Shown here in pieces: positions 1 to 8,838 of a stretch of DNA of 15,798 nt. The translations under genes were made by a program, and so were the position numbers. Each line of letters begins with the position of its first letter. Position 1 is the stretch's first letter. The notes beneath the pieces are model-generated. The model was not told the DNA's origin and did no database searches. It saw nothing but the letters and a program-made list of their open reading frames with translations. Location of the stretch: the NCBI GenBank assembly GCA_018816605.1, contig JAHIVS010000107.1, positions 1 to 15,798 on the forward strand. The letters are read 5' to 3'. This stretch comes from Pseudomonadota bacterium (GTDB lineage Bacteria; Desulfobacterota; Desulfobacteria; Desulfobacterales; Desulfobacteraceae).

Positions 1-612
1 ATGGAGAAAGAGCAATGGATGGCAGAGGATTTTAAAAAATGTGTGGATTTTCATGGACACCTCTGCGGCGGACTGGTCATGGGCTATAAAGCCTCCAAGG
101 CCGCGCTTGAATGGTTCCGGGAAAACCGCGCCCAGGACGAGGAGCTGGTTGCCATAGTTGAAAACGATGCCTGCGGCGTGGATGCTGTCCAGGTATTAAC
201 CGGCTGCACCTTTGGCAAGGGCAATTTTATCTATAAGGACTATGGGAAGATCGCCTTTACTTTTTTTTGCAGAAAAACAGGAAAAGGCATTCGGATTTCA
301 CCCAAATTCAGACCTGGAACCGGCATGGAGGATGTCCAAAAACAATTGTTTGAAAAACAGCGGAAGGATACGGCCACCAAAGAGGAGCTGTCTCAGCTTG
401 AAGGACTCAAACGCCAGAAAGCTTTTGAACTGCTTGAAAAACCGACGGATGAATTGTTCCTGATTACTTTGGTAAGGACTCCCATTCCGGAAAAAGCCGA
501 GATCCATCCCTCGATCCAGTGCAGTTGCTGCGGAGAGCCGGCCATGGCCACAAAGATGGAAACCATGAATGGGAAACCGGTTTGCCGGGGATGCCTTGAC
601 CGCCGTCACTAA
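1..612 (+). CDS. FmdE-family protein with C-terminal zinc ribbon
   Basis: A 203-residue protein resembling subunit E of formylmethanofuran dehydrogenase, a family that is widespread outside methanogens, where its role is poorly defined. The N-terminal FmdE domain (about residues 10-125) shows the typical FHGHLCGGL segment at 17-25, with His18, His20 and Cys22, and further conserved cysteines at Cys58 (DACGVD) and Cys69. The C-terminal end has a four-cysteine zinc ribbon: C174-S-C176-C177 and C195-R-G-C198. No other formylmethanofuran dehydrogenase subunit is nearby, so a direct role in that enzyme is unlikely. A metal-binding or molybdenum/tungsten-related accessory role is only a guess. The first base of the window is the A of an ATG, so no ribosome site can be checked; Met7 is another possible start, and the true start could lie upstream. 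It converges on glnE. Confidence 0.8.
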   Translation: MEKEQWMAEDFKKCVDFHGHLCGGLVMGYKASKAALEWFRENRAQDEELVAIVENDACGVDAVQVLTGCTFGKGNFIYKDYGKIAFTFFCRKTGKGIRISPKFRPGTGMEDVQKQLFEKQRKDTATKEELSQLEGLKRQKAFELLEKPTDELFLITLVRTPIPEKAEIHPSIQCSCCGEPAMATKMETMNGKPVCRGCLDRRH

Positions 613-615
613 CCC

Positions 616-636
616 CGGGATGTGAACCCGTTTTTT
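616..636 (+). terminator. weak intrinsic terminator candidate after the FmdE gene
   Basis: A short stem CGGG/CCCG (616-619 and 627-630) with a 7-nt loop is followed directly by six T (631-636), starting 3 nt after the stop codon. A second T-run follows at 651-656, after the small palindrome AGTGTACACT (640-649). The 4-bp stem is weak, so the call rests mainly on the T-run and the position between convergent genes. Confidence 0.4.
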
Positions 637-812
637 GGCAGTGTACACTTGTTTTTTCTTGAAAAGAGGGGCTCCTTCTTTTAACTGCGGCTTTAATCTG
701 CAGGAAAAGCACAATCCGGTCATGAAGGCCCTGCCCGCTTCTGCGGCAATTGTATATCTGGATTGAAAAACAGATCTGCAACCGGACATCTGCACTTGAA
801 AATCGCGTCCTG

Positions 813-3734
813 TCACCCTTGCCCGGATGATCCGCCAGAAAGGTAGGTATTGTAAATCCCGACAACAGCCTTAGCTGTCTCTTTGAACAGATCCTCCAAA
901 ACGATGGGAACCTTTTCCTGGAGGGTCAGGCGGTGAATCACCTGGCGCATGGCCACATAGGCCTCCTGGAGGATCTGGCTTTCATGCCCTGAAATAAGTC
1001 CTTCTACGCTCAAACCTTCCATGAGGCGGATGTTATCGGTCCACACCAGGATATCGGGGAAATCGTGACCATTCTTCAGAATCAGGTATTGGACCAGAAA
1101 CTCGATATCCACAATGCCCCCCTGGGACTGCTTTAGATCAAACAGCCCGTCTTCATGGGTCAGCCGCTCTTTTCTCATGCGCTCCCGCATGTCAGTGACC
1201 TCTGTTTTCAGAACAGCCGGATCCCTTTTTATTCCCAGCACTTTTTCCCGGATGCTGTCAAACCGCAGAAAAAGTCCCGGATCTCCGGTAATGGGCCGGG
1301 CCCGTATCAGGGCCTGGTGCTCCCAGGTCCACGCCTGCTTTTCCAGATACTCCTCAAAGGCGTCGATGTGGGAAACAATCATGCCCGAGCTTCCCCCGGG
1401 CCGCAGCCGCATGTCCGCACCGTAAAGGGTGCCGGCAGAGGTGTGCATGGTCAAAAGATTAATGATCCGCTGGCCCAGGTTTGAATAAAACAGGATATTG
1501 TCCACAGATCTTTTCCCGCCGCTTGTCATGCCGGGTTCCGCCTGAAAGAGAAATACAAGATCCAGGTCGGATTTGTACCCCATCTCAAGCCCCCCCACCT
1601 TCCCATAGGCCGCTATGGCAAATCCCCAGGGACCTTTGGTTTTGTCCGCCATTCCAAAGGGGAATCCGTATTTTTGGGTCACAATCTCCCAGGCAATCTC
1701 AAGAACCTGCCTGAGCACTGTTTCCGCGATATAGGTCAGATGGTCGCTGACTTTCATGAGGGGATAATCCCCGCTGACGTCTGCCGCCGCCACCCGCAGG
1801 GTATTGACCTGGCGGAAAATGCAGAGCTCTTCCAGCAGGTATTCCACATCCCTGGAAGGATTTTTCGCCATCCGGTCAGCCATTTCCTTTTCCAGCGCCT
1901 TTTTTTTGGGCGGGGCATACAGGGTGGCAGGATGCATGAGTTCATCCAGCAGCACCGGATGCTGGCTCAAAAAAGTGATGATCCAGGGGCTTTTGCGGGC
2001 CAGAACAACCAGGGTATCAAGGGCGCTCTTATTTTCGATGAGCAGGGAAAGATAACAGGTTCGGCGTTCAATGGTGATCACAAGATCAATGAGCTTGTTG
2101 AGCACGGACTGGGCCTGGTTTTTCCGACCCGCTTTTTTGACCAGCACCGGAATGAGCCGGGCCAGTTTTTTCCGGCCATTGGGGGTGAGGCGCTGGGTAT
2201 TGGGATGGTTGGCAAGGGTTCTTAAAATGGCCAGGACCTGATCCGGGTCCTGGTATCCAAAAACGTCAACCCCATCCGATGCAAGCTGGGGATCATTGAT
2301 ATTGGTCCACACTTCCCCGAGATGTCGGATTTCCGTGTCTGTGTTCTCGGCCTCGTCTGTCACCAGCAATAGTGAAAAATGGCCGTGGACCCGGCCCAGA
2401 ACGCTTGAAAGTTTTTCATTAAAGGCCTCAAAGGAATCAAAGCCCATGGACAGGGCCAGAATCATACGCTGGTCCTCCTTTAGGGGAATATCATGGGTCT
2501 GGCGGTCCTGGTATTCCTGGAGCCTGTTTTCCACCGCCCGCAAAAAGAAATAGGCTGCCTTTAAATCCCGATGGGTATTTTCATTGATACACCTGTGGCG
2601 GTGCAATAGATCCAGCACCTTGAGAATCTGCTGCTCCTGAAGTTCGGGTTCAACCCCGCCCCGGATGAGCTGGAACAATTGCCCGAAAAACTCAATTTCC
2701 CGGATACCGCCGGCCCCAAGTTTTATATTGTCTTTAAACCGTCCGTGCTTCACCTGGAGGGTTATCCGGTGTTTCATTTCCCGGAAGGAATCAAAGGAGC
2801 CGTAATCAAAATACCGCCGGTAGATAAAGGGGTTCAACCCCTTCAACAGGACATGCCCCTCATCAATGCTGCCGGCAATGGGACGGGCCTTTATCATGGC
2901 ATACCGTTCCCATTCCCTGCCATGGGCCTGGTAATAGTCTTCAAAGGCTGTGGCGCTCATGACAAGGGGGCCGCTGTCTCCAAAGGGTCTCAGCCGGGTA
3001 TCCACCCGGAAAAAGTTGATGCCGCCTCCCATGGTAAACAGCTTTAAAAACCCCCGGCAGAGTTTTGTAAAAAATTCATTATTGGAAATGGGATTTTTGC
3101 CTGTGGTAACCCCTTCCTTGGGATAAACAAAAATCAAATCAATATCCGATGAAAAATTCAACTCCCTGGCCCCGAGCTTGCCCATGCCAAGGACAATGAT
3201 CTGCTGGGCATTCCCCTTGGGATCCACCGGGATGCCAAGGCGGAGACAAAGATCATCATACACATATTTCATCCCGTAGCTCACACAGGCCTGTGCCAGG
3301 TTTGACAAGTCGTTCAGGGTCTCTTCAAGACCCGCCAGGCCAACAAGATCCCGCCATGCGATGCGGATGGCCTCATACAGCCTGAACGCAAGCAGGGTCT
3401 CCTTGACAGAACCGGTGTCCAGGGATTTCCCGGACATCCGTTTTTCAAGCCTTGCAGAATAGGGATCATCCCAATAAGAACAGGAAAGGTCTCCGGTGTT
3501 CAACAATTTTTGATACATCTTTGGATCCCGGGATAAATTGACAGCAATAAATTCACTGAAAAGAAAGACCTTCATAAGTTCCGGTGTCCGAACCTTATCG
3601 GCTCCCATATCACACCCACTTTTTTCAATGCCCTCATGGAAAGACTCCAGTCGGTTCTTGAGAAGGGTTAACAAAGAAGCATCCAGATTCGGAAATATGC
3701 TGTCAATCAAATTCGGGTCCATTGCCGGGTCCAT
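813..3734 (-). CDS. glnE: bifunctional glutamine synthetase adenylyltransferase / adenylyl-removing enzyme
   Basis: A 973-residue GlnE, close to the usual size (about 950). GlnE adenylylates glutamine synthetase when nitrogen is plentiful and removes AMP by phosphorolysis when it is scarce, under control of PII proteins. Both nucleotidyltransferase halves are complete. The N-terminal adenylyl-removing half has GMGKLGARELNFSSDIDLIF with metal-binding Asp197 and Asp199. The C-terminal adenylyltransferase half has YGKVGGLEMGYKSDLDLVF with Asp723 and Asp725. Each half is followed by its helical domain (for example the GAGGIREIEF and SQGGIVDIEF segments). The start chosen is the ATG at 3734, with an AAGG-type ribosome site about 10 nt upstream; ATG at 3722 (Met5) is an alternative. 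It lies downstream of fadD on the same strand, but a strong terminator lies between them, so it probably has its own promoter or depends on read-through. Confidence 0.95.
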   Translation of the reverse strand: MDPAMDPNLIDSIFPNLDASLLTLLKNRLESFHEGIEKSGCDMGADKVRTPELMKVFLFSEFIAVNLSRDPKMYQKLLNTGDLSCSYWDDPYSARLEKRMSGKSLDTGSVKETLLAFRLYEAIRIAWRDLVGLAGLEETLNDLSNLAQACVSYGMKYVYDDLCLRLGIPVDPKGNAQQIIVLGMGKLGARELNFSSDIDLIFVYPKEGVTTGKNPISNNEFFTKLCRGFLKLFTMGGGINFFRVDTRLRPFGDSGPLVMSATAFEDYYQAHGREWERYAMIKARPIAGSIDEGHVLLKGLNPFIYRRYFDYGSFDSFREMKHRITLQVKHGRFKDNIKLGAGGIREIEFFGQLFQLIRGGVEPELQEQQILKVLDLLHRHRCINENTHRDLKAAYFFLRAVENRLQEYQDRQTHDIPLKEDQRMILALSMGFDSFEAFNEKLSSVLGRVHGHFSLLLVTDEAENTDTEIRHLGEVWTNINDPQLASDGVDVFGYQDPDQVLAILRTLANHPNTQRLTPNGRKKLARLIPVLVKKAGRKNQAQSVLNKLIDLVITIERRTCYLSLLIENKSALDTLVVLARKSPWIITFLSQHPVLLDELMHPATLYAPPKKKALEKEMADRMAKNPSRDVEYLLEELCIFRQVNTLRVAAADVSGDYPLMKVSDHLTYIAETVLRQVLEIAWEIVTQKYGFPFGMADKTKGPWGFAIAAYGKVGGLEMGYKSDLDLVFLFQAEPGMTSGGKRSVDNILFYSNLGQRIINLLTMHTSAGTLYGADMRLRPGGSSGMIVSHIDAFEEYLEKQAWTWEHQALIRARPITGDPGLFLRFDSIREKVLGIKRDPAVLKTEVTDMRERMRKERLTHEDGLFDLKQSQGGIVDIEFLVQYLILKNGHDFPDILVWTDNIRLMEGLSVEGLISGHESQILQEAYVAMRQVIHRLTLQEKVPIVLEDLFKETAKAVVGIYNTYLSGGSSGQG

Positions 3735-3757
3735 GCGCCTGCCTTATTCGTTAAGGG

Positions 3758-3801
3758 AAAAAATATTCCGGGACAGCCACATGCACATGTGGCTGTCCCG
3801 G
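3758..3801 (-). terminator. strong intrinsic terminator downstream of fadD
   Basis: A perfect 16-bp inverted repeat (3768-3783 and 3786-3801) with a 2-nt centre, beginning CCGGGACAGCC. Read on the minus strand it is followed by AATATTTTTT (3767-3758), the layout of a rho-independent terminator. It sits about 50 nt past the fadD stop codon and about 25 nt before the glnE start, so it should end fadD transcription and limit read-through into glnE. In practice the innermost base pairs would open to form a loop of about 6-8 nt. Confidence 0.85.
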
Positions 3802-3848
3802 CCCTGAAAAAAAGATCTTTGGTCCTGAGGAGGTTCCGGGGGGGATGA

Positions 3849-5588
3849 TTATTTTTTTACCCTGCGTTCCTCATCCCTGAGCACCCTTCTTAATACCTTT
3901 CCCACATTGGATATGGGAATTTCGTCCCTGAACTCGATAAGCTTGGGCCTTTTGTAACCTGCCATATTTTCCTTGCAAAAATCTTTGATTTCTTCGGCAG
4001 TTGCCTTCTGGCCCTGTTTTAATTTTATGAAGGCCTTTACCGATTCTCCGCTTCTGTCGTCGGGGACTCCCACAACCGCCACAAGCTCCACCTTGGGATT
4101 TGTATACAGAATATCCTCAACATCCCGGGGATAGACATTAAATCCCCCTACAATAATCATGTCTTTTTTGCGGTCTGTGATGGTGATATACCCATCGCTA
4201 TCGATGTGGCCGATATCGCCGGTGAGGAAATAACGGTCCCCGTCAATCTGCCTGAAGACCTCTTCATTGGCATCCGGCCTTTTCCAATAACCTTTCATGA
4301 CCTGGGGGCCACAGACCGCGATCTCTCCGTCTTCTCCCTTGGGCAATTCATGGGTGTCGTCTTCGAGGGAGACAATTTTCACCATGGTTCCGGGCAAGGG
4401 AAAACCAATGGACCCTATTTTTCTTGTTTCCCTGTTGGTGGGGTTGCTGGTGGCAACCGGGGCCGTCTCCGTCAAGCCGTATCCTTCAAATATAATGGCC
4501 CCTGTTTTGTCTTCAAACTGCCGGCATACTTCGGGGGGCAACGGCGCCCCGCCTGAAAAACAGGCCATCAAAGAGGACAGATCAAAATCGTTTAAACGGG
4601 AATGGTTTGCAAAGGCCACAAAAATTGTCGGCACTGCCGGCATGATCGTGGGTTTTTGCTCCTGGACGGTTTTAAGCACTTCGGTGAACGGGGGTTTCCC
4701 GGCCCGGGGATCGGGAATGCAGATAAGCTTGTTCCCGGACATGGCCGCAAAAAGCAGGGCACAGGTGATACCGAAACTGTGGTACCAGGGCAAAACCCCC
4801 AGAAAGGTATGGTAGCCGCCCTTGTACACTTTTTCCAGCCCCTTGCTTTTATCCTGAAGAAAGCGGCCACTCTCATACAACCCCAATACATCATAGGTAA
4901 AATTGGTGTGGGTGAGCTCCGCACCCTTGGGCACCCCGGTGGTGCCGCCGGTATAGAGCATGACCGCAGTGTCCGTTTCCGGGTCGATTTCAACGGAAGG
5001 GGCAATGGGTCTGGATGAGGCAACAATGTCATCAAACATCAAATGGCCCGGTTCATGTTTATCTGCCTTGGGTATTTTCCCCAGAAGGGAGCCCAATATC
5101 GCTTTGAATTTGGGCAGATAGGATTTGATATTGCAAACGACAACGTCTTTCACCTGTGTGCCCTTGACGGCATTTACCGTGTTTGCATAGAAAAGCGGGT
5201 GATCCATGCAAAAAACCATTTTTGACTCTGAATCCTTTAACTGGTAATTGAGCTCTGTTGCCGTGTACACCGGATTGCAATTCACGCAGACAGCCCCTGC
5301 CTTTAAAATACCAAACAAAATCTCAGGAAACTGGGGTAAATTGGGAAGAAAAATGGCAACCTTATCTCCCTTTTTGATGCCTTTTCCCGCCAGAAAATTG
5401 GCAATTCTATCGGCAGTATCCTTCACCCGGGAGAAGGTTTTGGTGGCCCCGTTAAAAATGGTAAAGACATTATCGGGATAGTTGGCGGCAGAATCGTCCA
5501 GAAATTTAAAAACGGGAAAATGGTAGTCCGCGACCTTGTGTGCAACATCTTTGGGCCAGAAAGGGGTCTCCCAGATTGTCTCTTTCAT
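3849..5588 (-). CDS. fadD: long-chain fatty-acid--CoA ligase (AMP-forming)
   Basis: A 579-residue member of the adenylate-forming (ANL) enzyme family that activates fatty acids with ATP and CoA to acyl-CoA, feeding beta-oxidation or lipid synthesis. The P-loop-like motif YTGGTTGVPKG runs from Tyr212 to Gly222. The motif GYGLTET begins about residue 369. The fatty-acyl-CoA-synthetase signature follows as TGDIGHIDSDGY and DRKKDMIIVGGFNVYPRDVE. The catalytic lysine of the C-terminal lid is Lys564 (in SNVGKVLRR). Length and motifs fit FadD-like enzymes, but chain-length preference cannot be read from sequence, so medium-chain or aromatic acids remain possible. The ATG at 5588 has an excellent AAGGAG ribosome site 6 nt upstream. 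It is transcribed from the control region shared with the signalling operon and ends at a strong terminator. Confidence 0.92.
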   Translation of the reverse strand: MKETIWETPFWPKDVAHKVADYHFPVFKFLDDSAANYPDNVFTIFNGATKTFSRVKDTADRIANFLAGKGIKKGDKVAIFLPNLPQFPEILFGILKAGAVCVNCNPVYTATELNYQLKDSESKMVFCMDHPLFYANTVNAVKGTQVKDVVVCNIKSYLPKFKAILGSLLGKIPKADKHEPGHLMFDDIVASSRPIAPSVEIDPETDTAVMLYTGGTTGVPKGAELTHTNFTYDVLGLYESGRFLQDKSKGLEKVYKGGYHTFLGVLPWYHSFGITCALLFAAMSGNKLICIPDPRAGKPPFTEVLKTVQEQKPTIMPAVPTIFVAFANHSRLNDFDLSSLMACFSGGAPLPPEVCRQFEDKTGAIIFEGYGLTETAPVATSNPTNRETRKIGSIGFPLPGTMVKIVSLEDDTHELPKGEDGEIAVCGPQVMKGYWKRPDANEEVFRQIDGDRYFLTGDIGHIDSDGYITITDRKKDMIIVGGFNVYPRDVEDILYTNPKVELVAVVGVPDDRSGESVKAFIKLKQGQKATAEEIKDFCKENMAGYKRPKLIEFRDEIPISNVGKVLRRVLRDEERRVKK

Positions 5589-5621
5589 CTTCTTTTCTCC
5601 TTTTTGTTCAGGCGGTCGGAC

Positions 5622-5644
5622 AAAAAGAGATTTTTTCTCTTTTT
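5622..5644 (-). repeat. AT-rich hairpin in the fadD leader
   Basis: A perfect 9-bp inverted repeat, AAAAAGAGA (5622-5630) and TCTCTTTTT (5636-5644), with a 5-nt loop. It lies about 35 nt upstream of the fadD start codon, inside the predicted leader RNA. It could be a weak attenuator or mRNA-stability element. The stem is mostly A:U pairs and the run of U after it is interrupted, so a terminator role is uncertain. Confidence 0.45.
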
Positions 5645-5774
5645 ATTAACTCATGGACGAGCCGAATGCCGGGTTAATATTATTTTTCAACTCTTGTCTT
5701 TTGGTGCGGTCTCTTGTGGAGTAAGGGACTGGTCACATCCAGCATTCCCCTGTCAATTTTCCCTGTTCAAGATT

Positions 5775-5801
5775 CTTATATATAAATTTTCTTGCTGTCA
5801 A
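5775..5801 (-). promoter_or_regulatory. sigma70-type promoter for fadD
   Basis: On the minus strand there is a perfect TTGACA -35 box (5801-5796) and a TATAAG -10 box (5780-5775, five of six consensus bases). The 15-nt spacer is slightly short. The region around the -10 is AT-rich. Predicted transcription starts near 5768, giving a leader of about 180 nt before fadD. Confidence 0.6.
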
Positions 5802-5822
5802 CGGACATCTGGAGAAAAAGAC

Positions 5823-5882
5823 TTCCAGGGGCCTTTATAACCAGCAAAGAAGCGCTGACAATTCTCTTGAATACCCCTGGAA
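5823..5882. repeat. spaced 9-bp inverted repeat between divergent promoters
   Basis: TTCCAGGGG (5823-5831) and its exact reverse complement CCCCTGGAA (5874-5882) are separated by 42 nt. The pair lies upstream of both the fadD promoter and the plus-strand promoter candidate, a position suited to a regulator binding both half-sites. No known regulator is recognised from the motif, and chance occurrence is possible. Confidence 0.35.
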
Positions 5883-5915
5883 AGATCCTTTAAAATTAAT
5901 TCCCACGGAGAAAAG

Positions 5916-5944
5916 TTGACGCCCTGGCTGTGATTTGGTAGGGT
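5916..5944 (+). promoter_or_regulatory. candidate promoter for the signalling operon
   Basis: A TTGACG -35 box (5916-5921), a 17-nt spacer, and a poor -10 box TAGGGT (5939-5944) that is preceded by an extended -10 TGG triplet (5936-5938). The -35 box and spacing are good but the -10 matches only three of six bases. It would start RNA near 5951, about 70 nt before the kinase start. Confidence 0.35.
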
Positions 5945-6004
5945 AACATAAGGTATGTATCTTCATACAGTGCTTTAATCCCTTAGGCCACCATGACGAA
6001 AACT

Positions 6005-6021
6005 TGAGGTCAATTAATTTG
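6005..6021 (+). promoter_or_regulatory. ribosome binding site that decides the hybrid kinase start
   Basis: TGAGGT (6005-6010) lies 8 nt before the TTG at 6019, ideal Shine-Dalgarno spacing. The upstream in-frame TTG at 6004 has no such site before it and overlaps this one. The start at 6019 also places the first REC domain (SILVVDD) right after a short N-terminal tail. Confidence 0.6.
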
Positions 6022-8829
6022 GAACTATCAGATACCCCGTCAATCCTGGTTGTAGATGACTCTGAATTTATCCGGATGACGGTGCTTAGGGCTCTGGCCG
6101 GGGAAGGATATAAGGTGGTCACTGCCAATGACGGGGTCCAGGCCCTTGAACTGCTGCAACACAAGGATGCCCCTGAAATAGATATTGTGCTGACCGACCT
6201 GAACATGCCCAATATGGACGGCGAAACCCTCTGCAGAAAAATCATTGCAGATGAACGGTTAAAATCCATCCCTGTCATCTTCCTGACATCCCAGGCCAAC
6301 CAGCAAACAGAATCCCTTATTTTCAAGGCCGGTGCCAGTGATTTCATTGCCAAACCCTTTATCAAAGAGTTGCTCATTGCCAGGATATCGGTTCATCTGC
6401 ACCGCCAGGTCTCCCAGAAATACCTTGAAAACCAGATCGAAAAACAGACCGGTTATTTAAAACAGGCCAAGGAGGAGGCAGAAGCTGCCAATATTGCGAA
6501 AAGCGCTTTCCTTGCCAATATGAGCCATGAGATCAGAACCCCCATGAACGGTGTCATCGGCATGGCCGATATCCTATGCGAGACAGAGCTCACCCCAGAA
6601 CAGACCGAATATGCAGAAGCCATCCGCCACAGTGCGGAAGCATTGCTGACCATCATAAACGACATCCTTGATTTTTCCAAGGTGGAAGCCGGAAAAATGG
6701 AAATAGAGTCCGTTGATATTGATCTGGGCAAATTGCTCCATGATATCGGACAGATAATGGCAACCAAGGCCCGGGAAAAAAACATTGAATTTATCTGCAT
6801 GATCGATGAGAATGTCCCTATTTTCCTAAAGGGTGACCCCACCCGGCTGCGCCAGATTATCATCAATTTGGCCGGCAACGCCGTTAAATTTGTGGAAAAA
6901 GGAGAGGTCCTGCTCAAAGTATCCCTGGCATCGGAAAGCCCCAGAAAGGTCATGCTGCGGTTTGAAATCATTGATACGGGTATCGGGATTTCCCAGGAGG
7001 AGACAAAACGCCTGTTTAAATCCTTTTCCCAGGTGGATGTTTCCACCACCCGTAAATACGGGGGAACCGGCCTTGGCCTGACCATTTCCAAACAGCTGGC
7101 AGAGCTTATGGGCGGTGAAATAGGGGTAAACAGCCAGCAGGGAGAAGGCTCTAACTTCTGGTTCACCTCCTCTTTCCGCAAACAGTCCGGTGCCCGGCAA
7201 AACCCGGAGAAAATCCCGGACAAGATCAAGACACTCAAATGCCTGGTGGTGGATGATACGGATTCCTGCCGCAAGACACTGACCCAGCATCTTCTTTCCT
7301 TTGGCTGCGCAGCAGACAATGCCCAGAATTTGTTCATGGCCATGGAGAAACTCATGGATGCCCAGTTGGAGAAATCCCCTTTTAATACGATTTTCATTGA
7401 CCTTGAGATGCCGGGCATTGATGGCATTGCCATGGCAAAAAAAATCCTGGAAAACAGGGATATCACACCTCCCCGGATGATTTTAATGAGCTATACGGCA
7501 AAACGCCTGGAACCGGAAGACTATAGACATGAAGGGTTTGAAGCCCAGATTGCAAAGCCGGTCTACAAAAAACATGTGCTGGACTCTCTTCTCCAGGCCC
7601 ATGCCATGGCGCCCGTCCAAAAGACGACAGGCACCCGGTTCAGCCTGGAAGAACCCAGGGCAGGGGCCGATCTTTCCGCTACCGCTCTGAACATTCTGCT
7701 GGCCGAAGACAATAAAATGAACCAGAAGGTAGCCATCAATATGCTAAAAAAACTGGGTCATAATGTCACCATTGCCGAAAACGGGAAAGAAGCCGTTGAC
7801 CTGTATCAAAAAAATCAATTCCACCTGATCCTCATGGACGGACAAATGCCGGTAATGGACGGGCTTGAAGCCACCCGGGCCATCCGGGGGATAGAAAACA
7901 AAAATCCTGGCCCCAGGCACCATATTCCCATTGTGGCCCTGACCGCCAATGCCATGAAGGGAGATAAGGAGCTGTTTCTGGCATCAGGAATGGACGATTA
8001 TATCACCAAACCCATCAAGCGCAAGGCCCTGGAAGATGCCATCGCCCATTCCATGGCCCGGAATGTACCCGCTGAAATCCTTCCGGAAAAAGGCCTTCCC
8101 ATTGACCTGGATGAACTCATCCAGACTATGGGCGGCAATAAGAATTTGATCAAAGAATGCTTTGATACCTTTTGTGACACCCATGAGAACATGCTGGCAC
8201 AGATGAAGCTTTTTCTGGATGGGCGCAATTTTTCTTCCATGGTCAAGGCCCTTACCGAATTCAGGGATTCTGTCAAGAACCTTTCGTGCAAACCCATTAT
8301 GGACGGAGCCTTCGGTCTTGAGCGGGCAATTGTCCAAAGGGATGAGGCTGCCATTGAAAAACAATTTATCCTTCTGTCCGCTGCCTGTCACCGGCTTCAG
8401 GATTTCATCGTCACCTATTCGGTAAAAAATCTCTTTATGAAGTTTCTGATTGTGGATGCAGAATTTGATTCCAGAAGACAATCCCAGAAACTGCTTTCCG
8501 GATACGGGGAGTGTGATGTGGCCATCAACGGCCTGGAGGCCCTGAACGCATTTGTCAGGGCTCAAAATGAAGCAGACCCCTACCATTTGATCTTCCTGGA
8601 TATTGAGATGAAGGGCTTGGACGGTCTCCAGGTGATGGGGAAGATCAGGCAATGGGAAAGGTCCAAAGCGATTTCCCTGGCCCAGGGAGTTAAAATCATC
8701 CTCCTTTCGGCAGGTTCCCCTCCTGAAACCGTCACCAAAGGACTTACACCCGGATATGAAACCTGCATGGAAAAACCAGTCAACAGAGACCGTCTTGCCC
8801 TGGCTTTTCAGCAGATCCACTATGATTAA
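6019..8829 (+). CDS. soluble hybrid histidine kinase, REC-HisKA-HATPase-REC-REC-degenerate Hpt-REC
   Basis: A 936-residue cytoplasmic hybrid sensor kinase with no transmembrane segment. The order is REC1 (phospho-acceptor Asp60 in TDLNMP), a coiled-coil linker, HisKA (His170 in [10 protein letters not shown]), and HATPase_c. The ATPase has its N box near Asn287 (NLAGNAVKF), DTGIGIS at 319-325 and GGTGLGL at 348-354. It is followed by REC2 (Asp461), REC3 (AEDN and Asp607 in LMDGQMP), an Hpt-like helical region at about 695-800, and REC4 (Asp861 in FLDIEM). REC4 begins with [17 protein letters not shown], very like stand-alone CheY-type regulators of Desulfobacterota, so the tail looks like a fused regulator. 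In the Hpt-like region the expected phospho-histidine segment (H-x-L-K-G) aligns with T746-E-F-R-D, so it probably cannot carry phosphate. The start is discussed at 6005-6021; starting at 6004 would add five residues. The next kinase gene begins 10 nt after the stop, indicating one operon. The signal it senses is unknown. Confidence 0.9.
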   Translation: MELSDTPSILVVDDSEFIRMTVLRALAGEGYKVVTANDGVQALELLQHKDAPEIDIVLTDLNMPNMDGETLCRKIIADERLKSIPVIFLTSQANQQTESLIFKAGASDFIAKPFIKELLIARISVHLHRQVSQKYLENQIEKQTGYLKQAKEEAEAANIAKSAFLANMSHEIRTPMNGVIGMADILCETELTPEQTEYAEAIRHSAEALLTIINDILDFSKVEAGKMEIESVDIDLGKLLHDIGQIMATKAREKNIEFICMIDENVPIFLKGDPTRLRQIIINLAGNAVKFVEKGEVLLKVSLASESPRKVMLRFEIIDTGIGISQEETKRLFKSFSQVDVSTTRKYGGTGLGLTISKQLAELMGGEIGVNSQQGEGSNFWFTSSFRKQSGARQNPEKIPDKIKTLKCLVVDDTDSCRKTLTQHLLSFGCAADNAQNLFMAMEKLMDAQLEKSPFNTIFIDLEMPGIDGIAMAKKILENRDITPPRMILMSYTAKRLEPEDYRHEGFEAQIAKPVYKKHVLDSLLQAHAMAPVQKTTGTRFSLEEPRAGADLSATALNILLAEDNKMNQKVAINMLKKLGHNVTIAENGKEAVDLYQKNQFHLILMDGQMPVMDGLEATRAIRGIENKNPGPRHHIPIVALTANAMKGDKELFLASGMDDYITKPIKRKALEDAIAHSMARNVPAEILPEKGLPIDLDELIQTMGGNKNLIKECFDTFCDTHENMLAQMKLFLDGRNFSSMVKALTEFRDSVKNLSCKPIMDGAFGLERAIVQRDEAAIEKQFILLSAACHRLQDFIVTYSVKNLFMKFLIVDAEFDSRRQSQKLLSGYGECDVAINGLEALNAFVRAQNEADPYHLIFLDIEMKGLDGLQVMGKIRQWERSKAISLAQGVKIILLSAGSPPETVTKGLTPGYETCMEKPVNRDRLALAFQQIHYD

Positions 8830-8838
8830 GGCGCCTTG

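Larger units (their letters stand above)
5589..6018. other. divergent intergenic control region, no gene seen
   Basis: A 430-bp gap between the divergent fadD and hybrid kinase genes. Open frames here are short or are tails of antisense shadows, and none has a credible ribosome site and family match. Its visible contents are a minus-strand sigma70-type promoter, a leader hairpin before fadD, a 9-bp inverted repeat with a 42-nt spacer, a weak plus-strand promoter candidate, and a small palindrome GTATG-N6-CATAC at 5953-5968, just downstream of the predicted plus-strand start point, which could be an operator or leader hairpin. Confidence 0.7.

Noticed and set aside
298..865. Minus-strand open frames opposite the FmdE gene and its downstream gap
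   Set aside because: They have no family resemblance, are biased in composition like antisense shadows, and lack a convincing ribosome site.
5925..5939. A TGGC...TTTGG sequence resembling a sigma54 promoter before the hybrid kinase
   Set aside because: The -24 box lacks the AC and the -12 box matches poorly; it is far weaker than the candidate at 11439.
5835..6377. A 180-residue minus-strand open frame over the start of the hybrid kinase
   Set aside because: It is antisense to the well-supported first receiver domain, is serine-rich, and matches no family I know.
6453..7466. A 337-residue minus-strand open frame
   Set aside because: It lies entirely opposite the HisKA, ATPase and REC2 domains of the kinase and looks like an antisense shadow.
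8440..8829. A separate CheY-like gene starting at the internal ATG before REC4
   Set aside because: The frame is continuous with the kinase and no ribosome site precedes this ATG; a fused domain is simpler.
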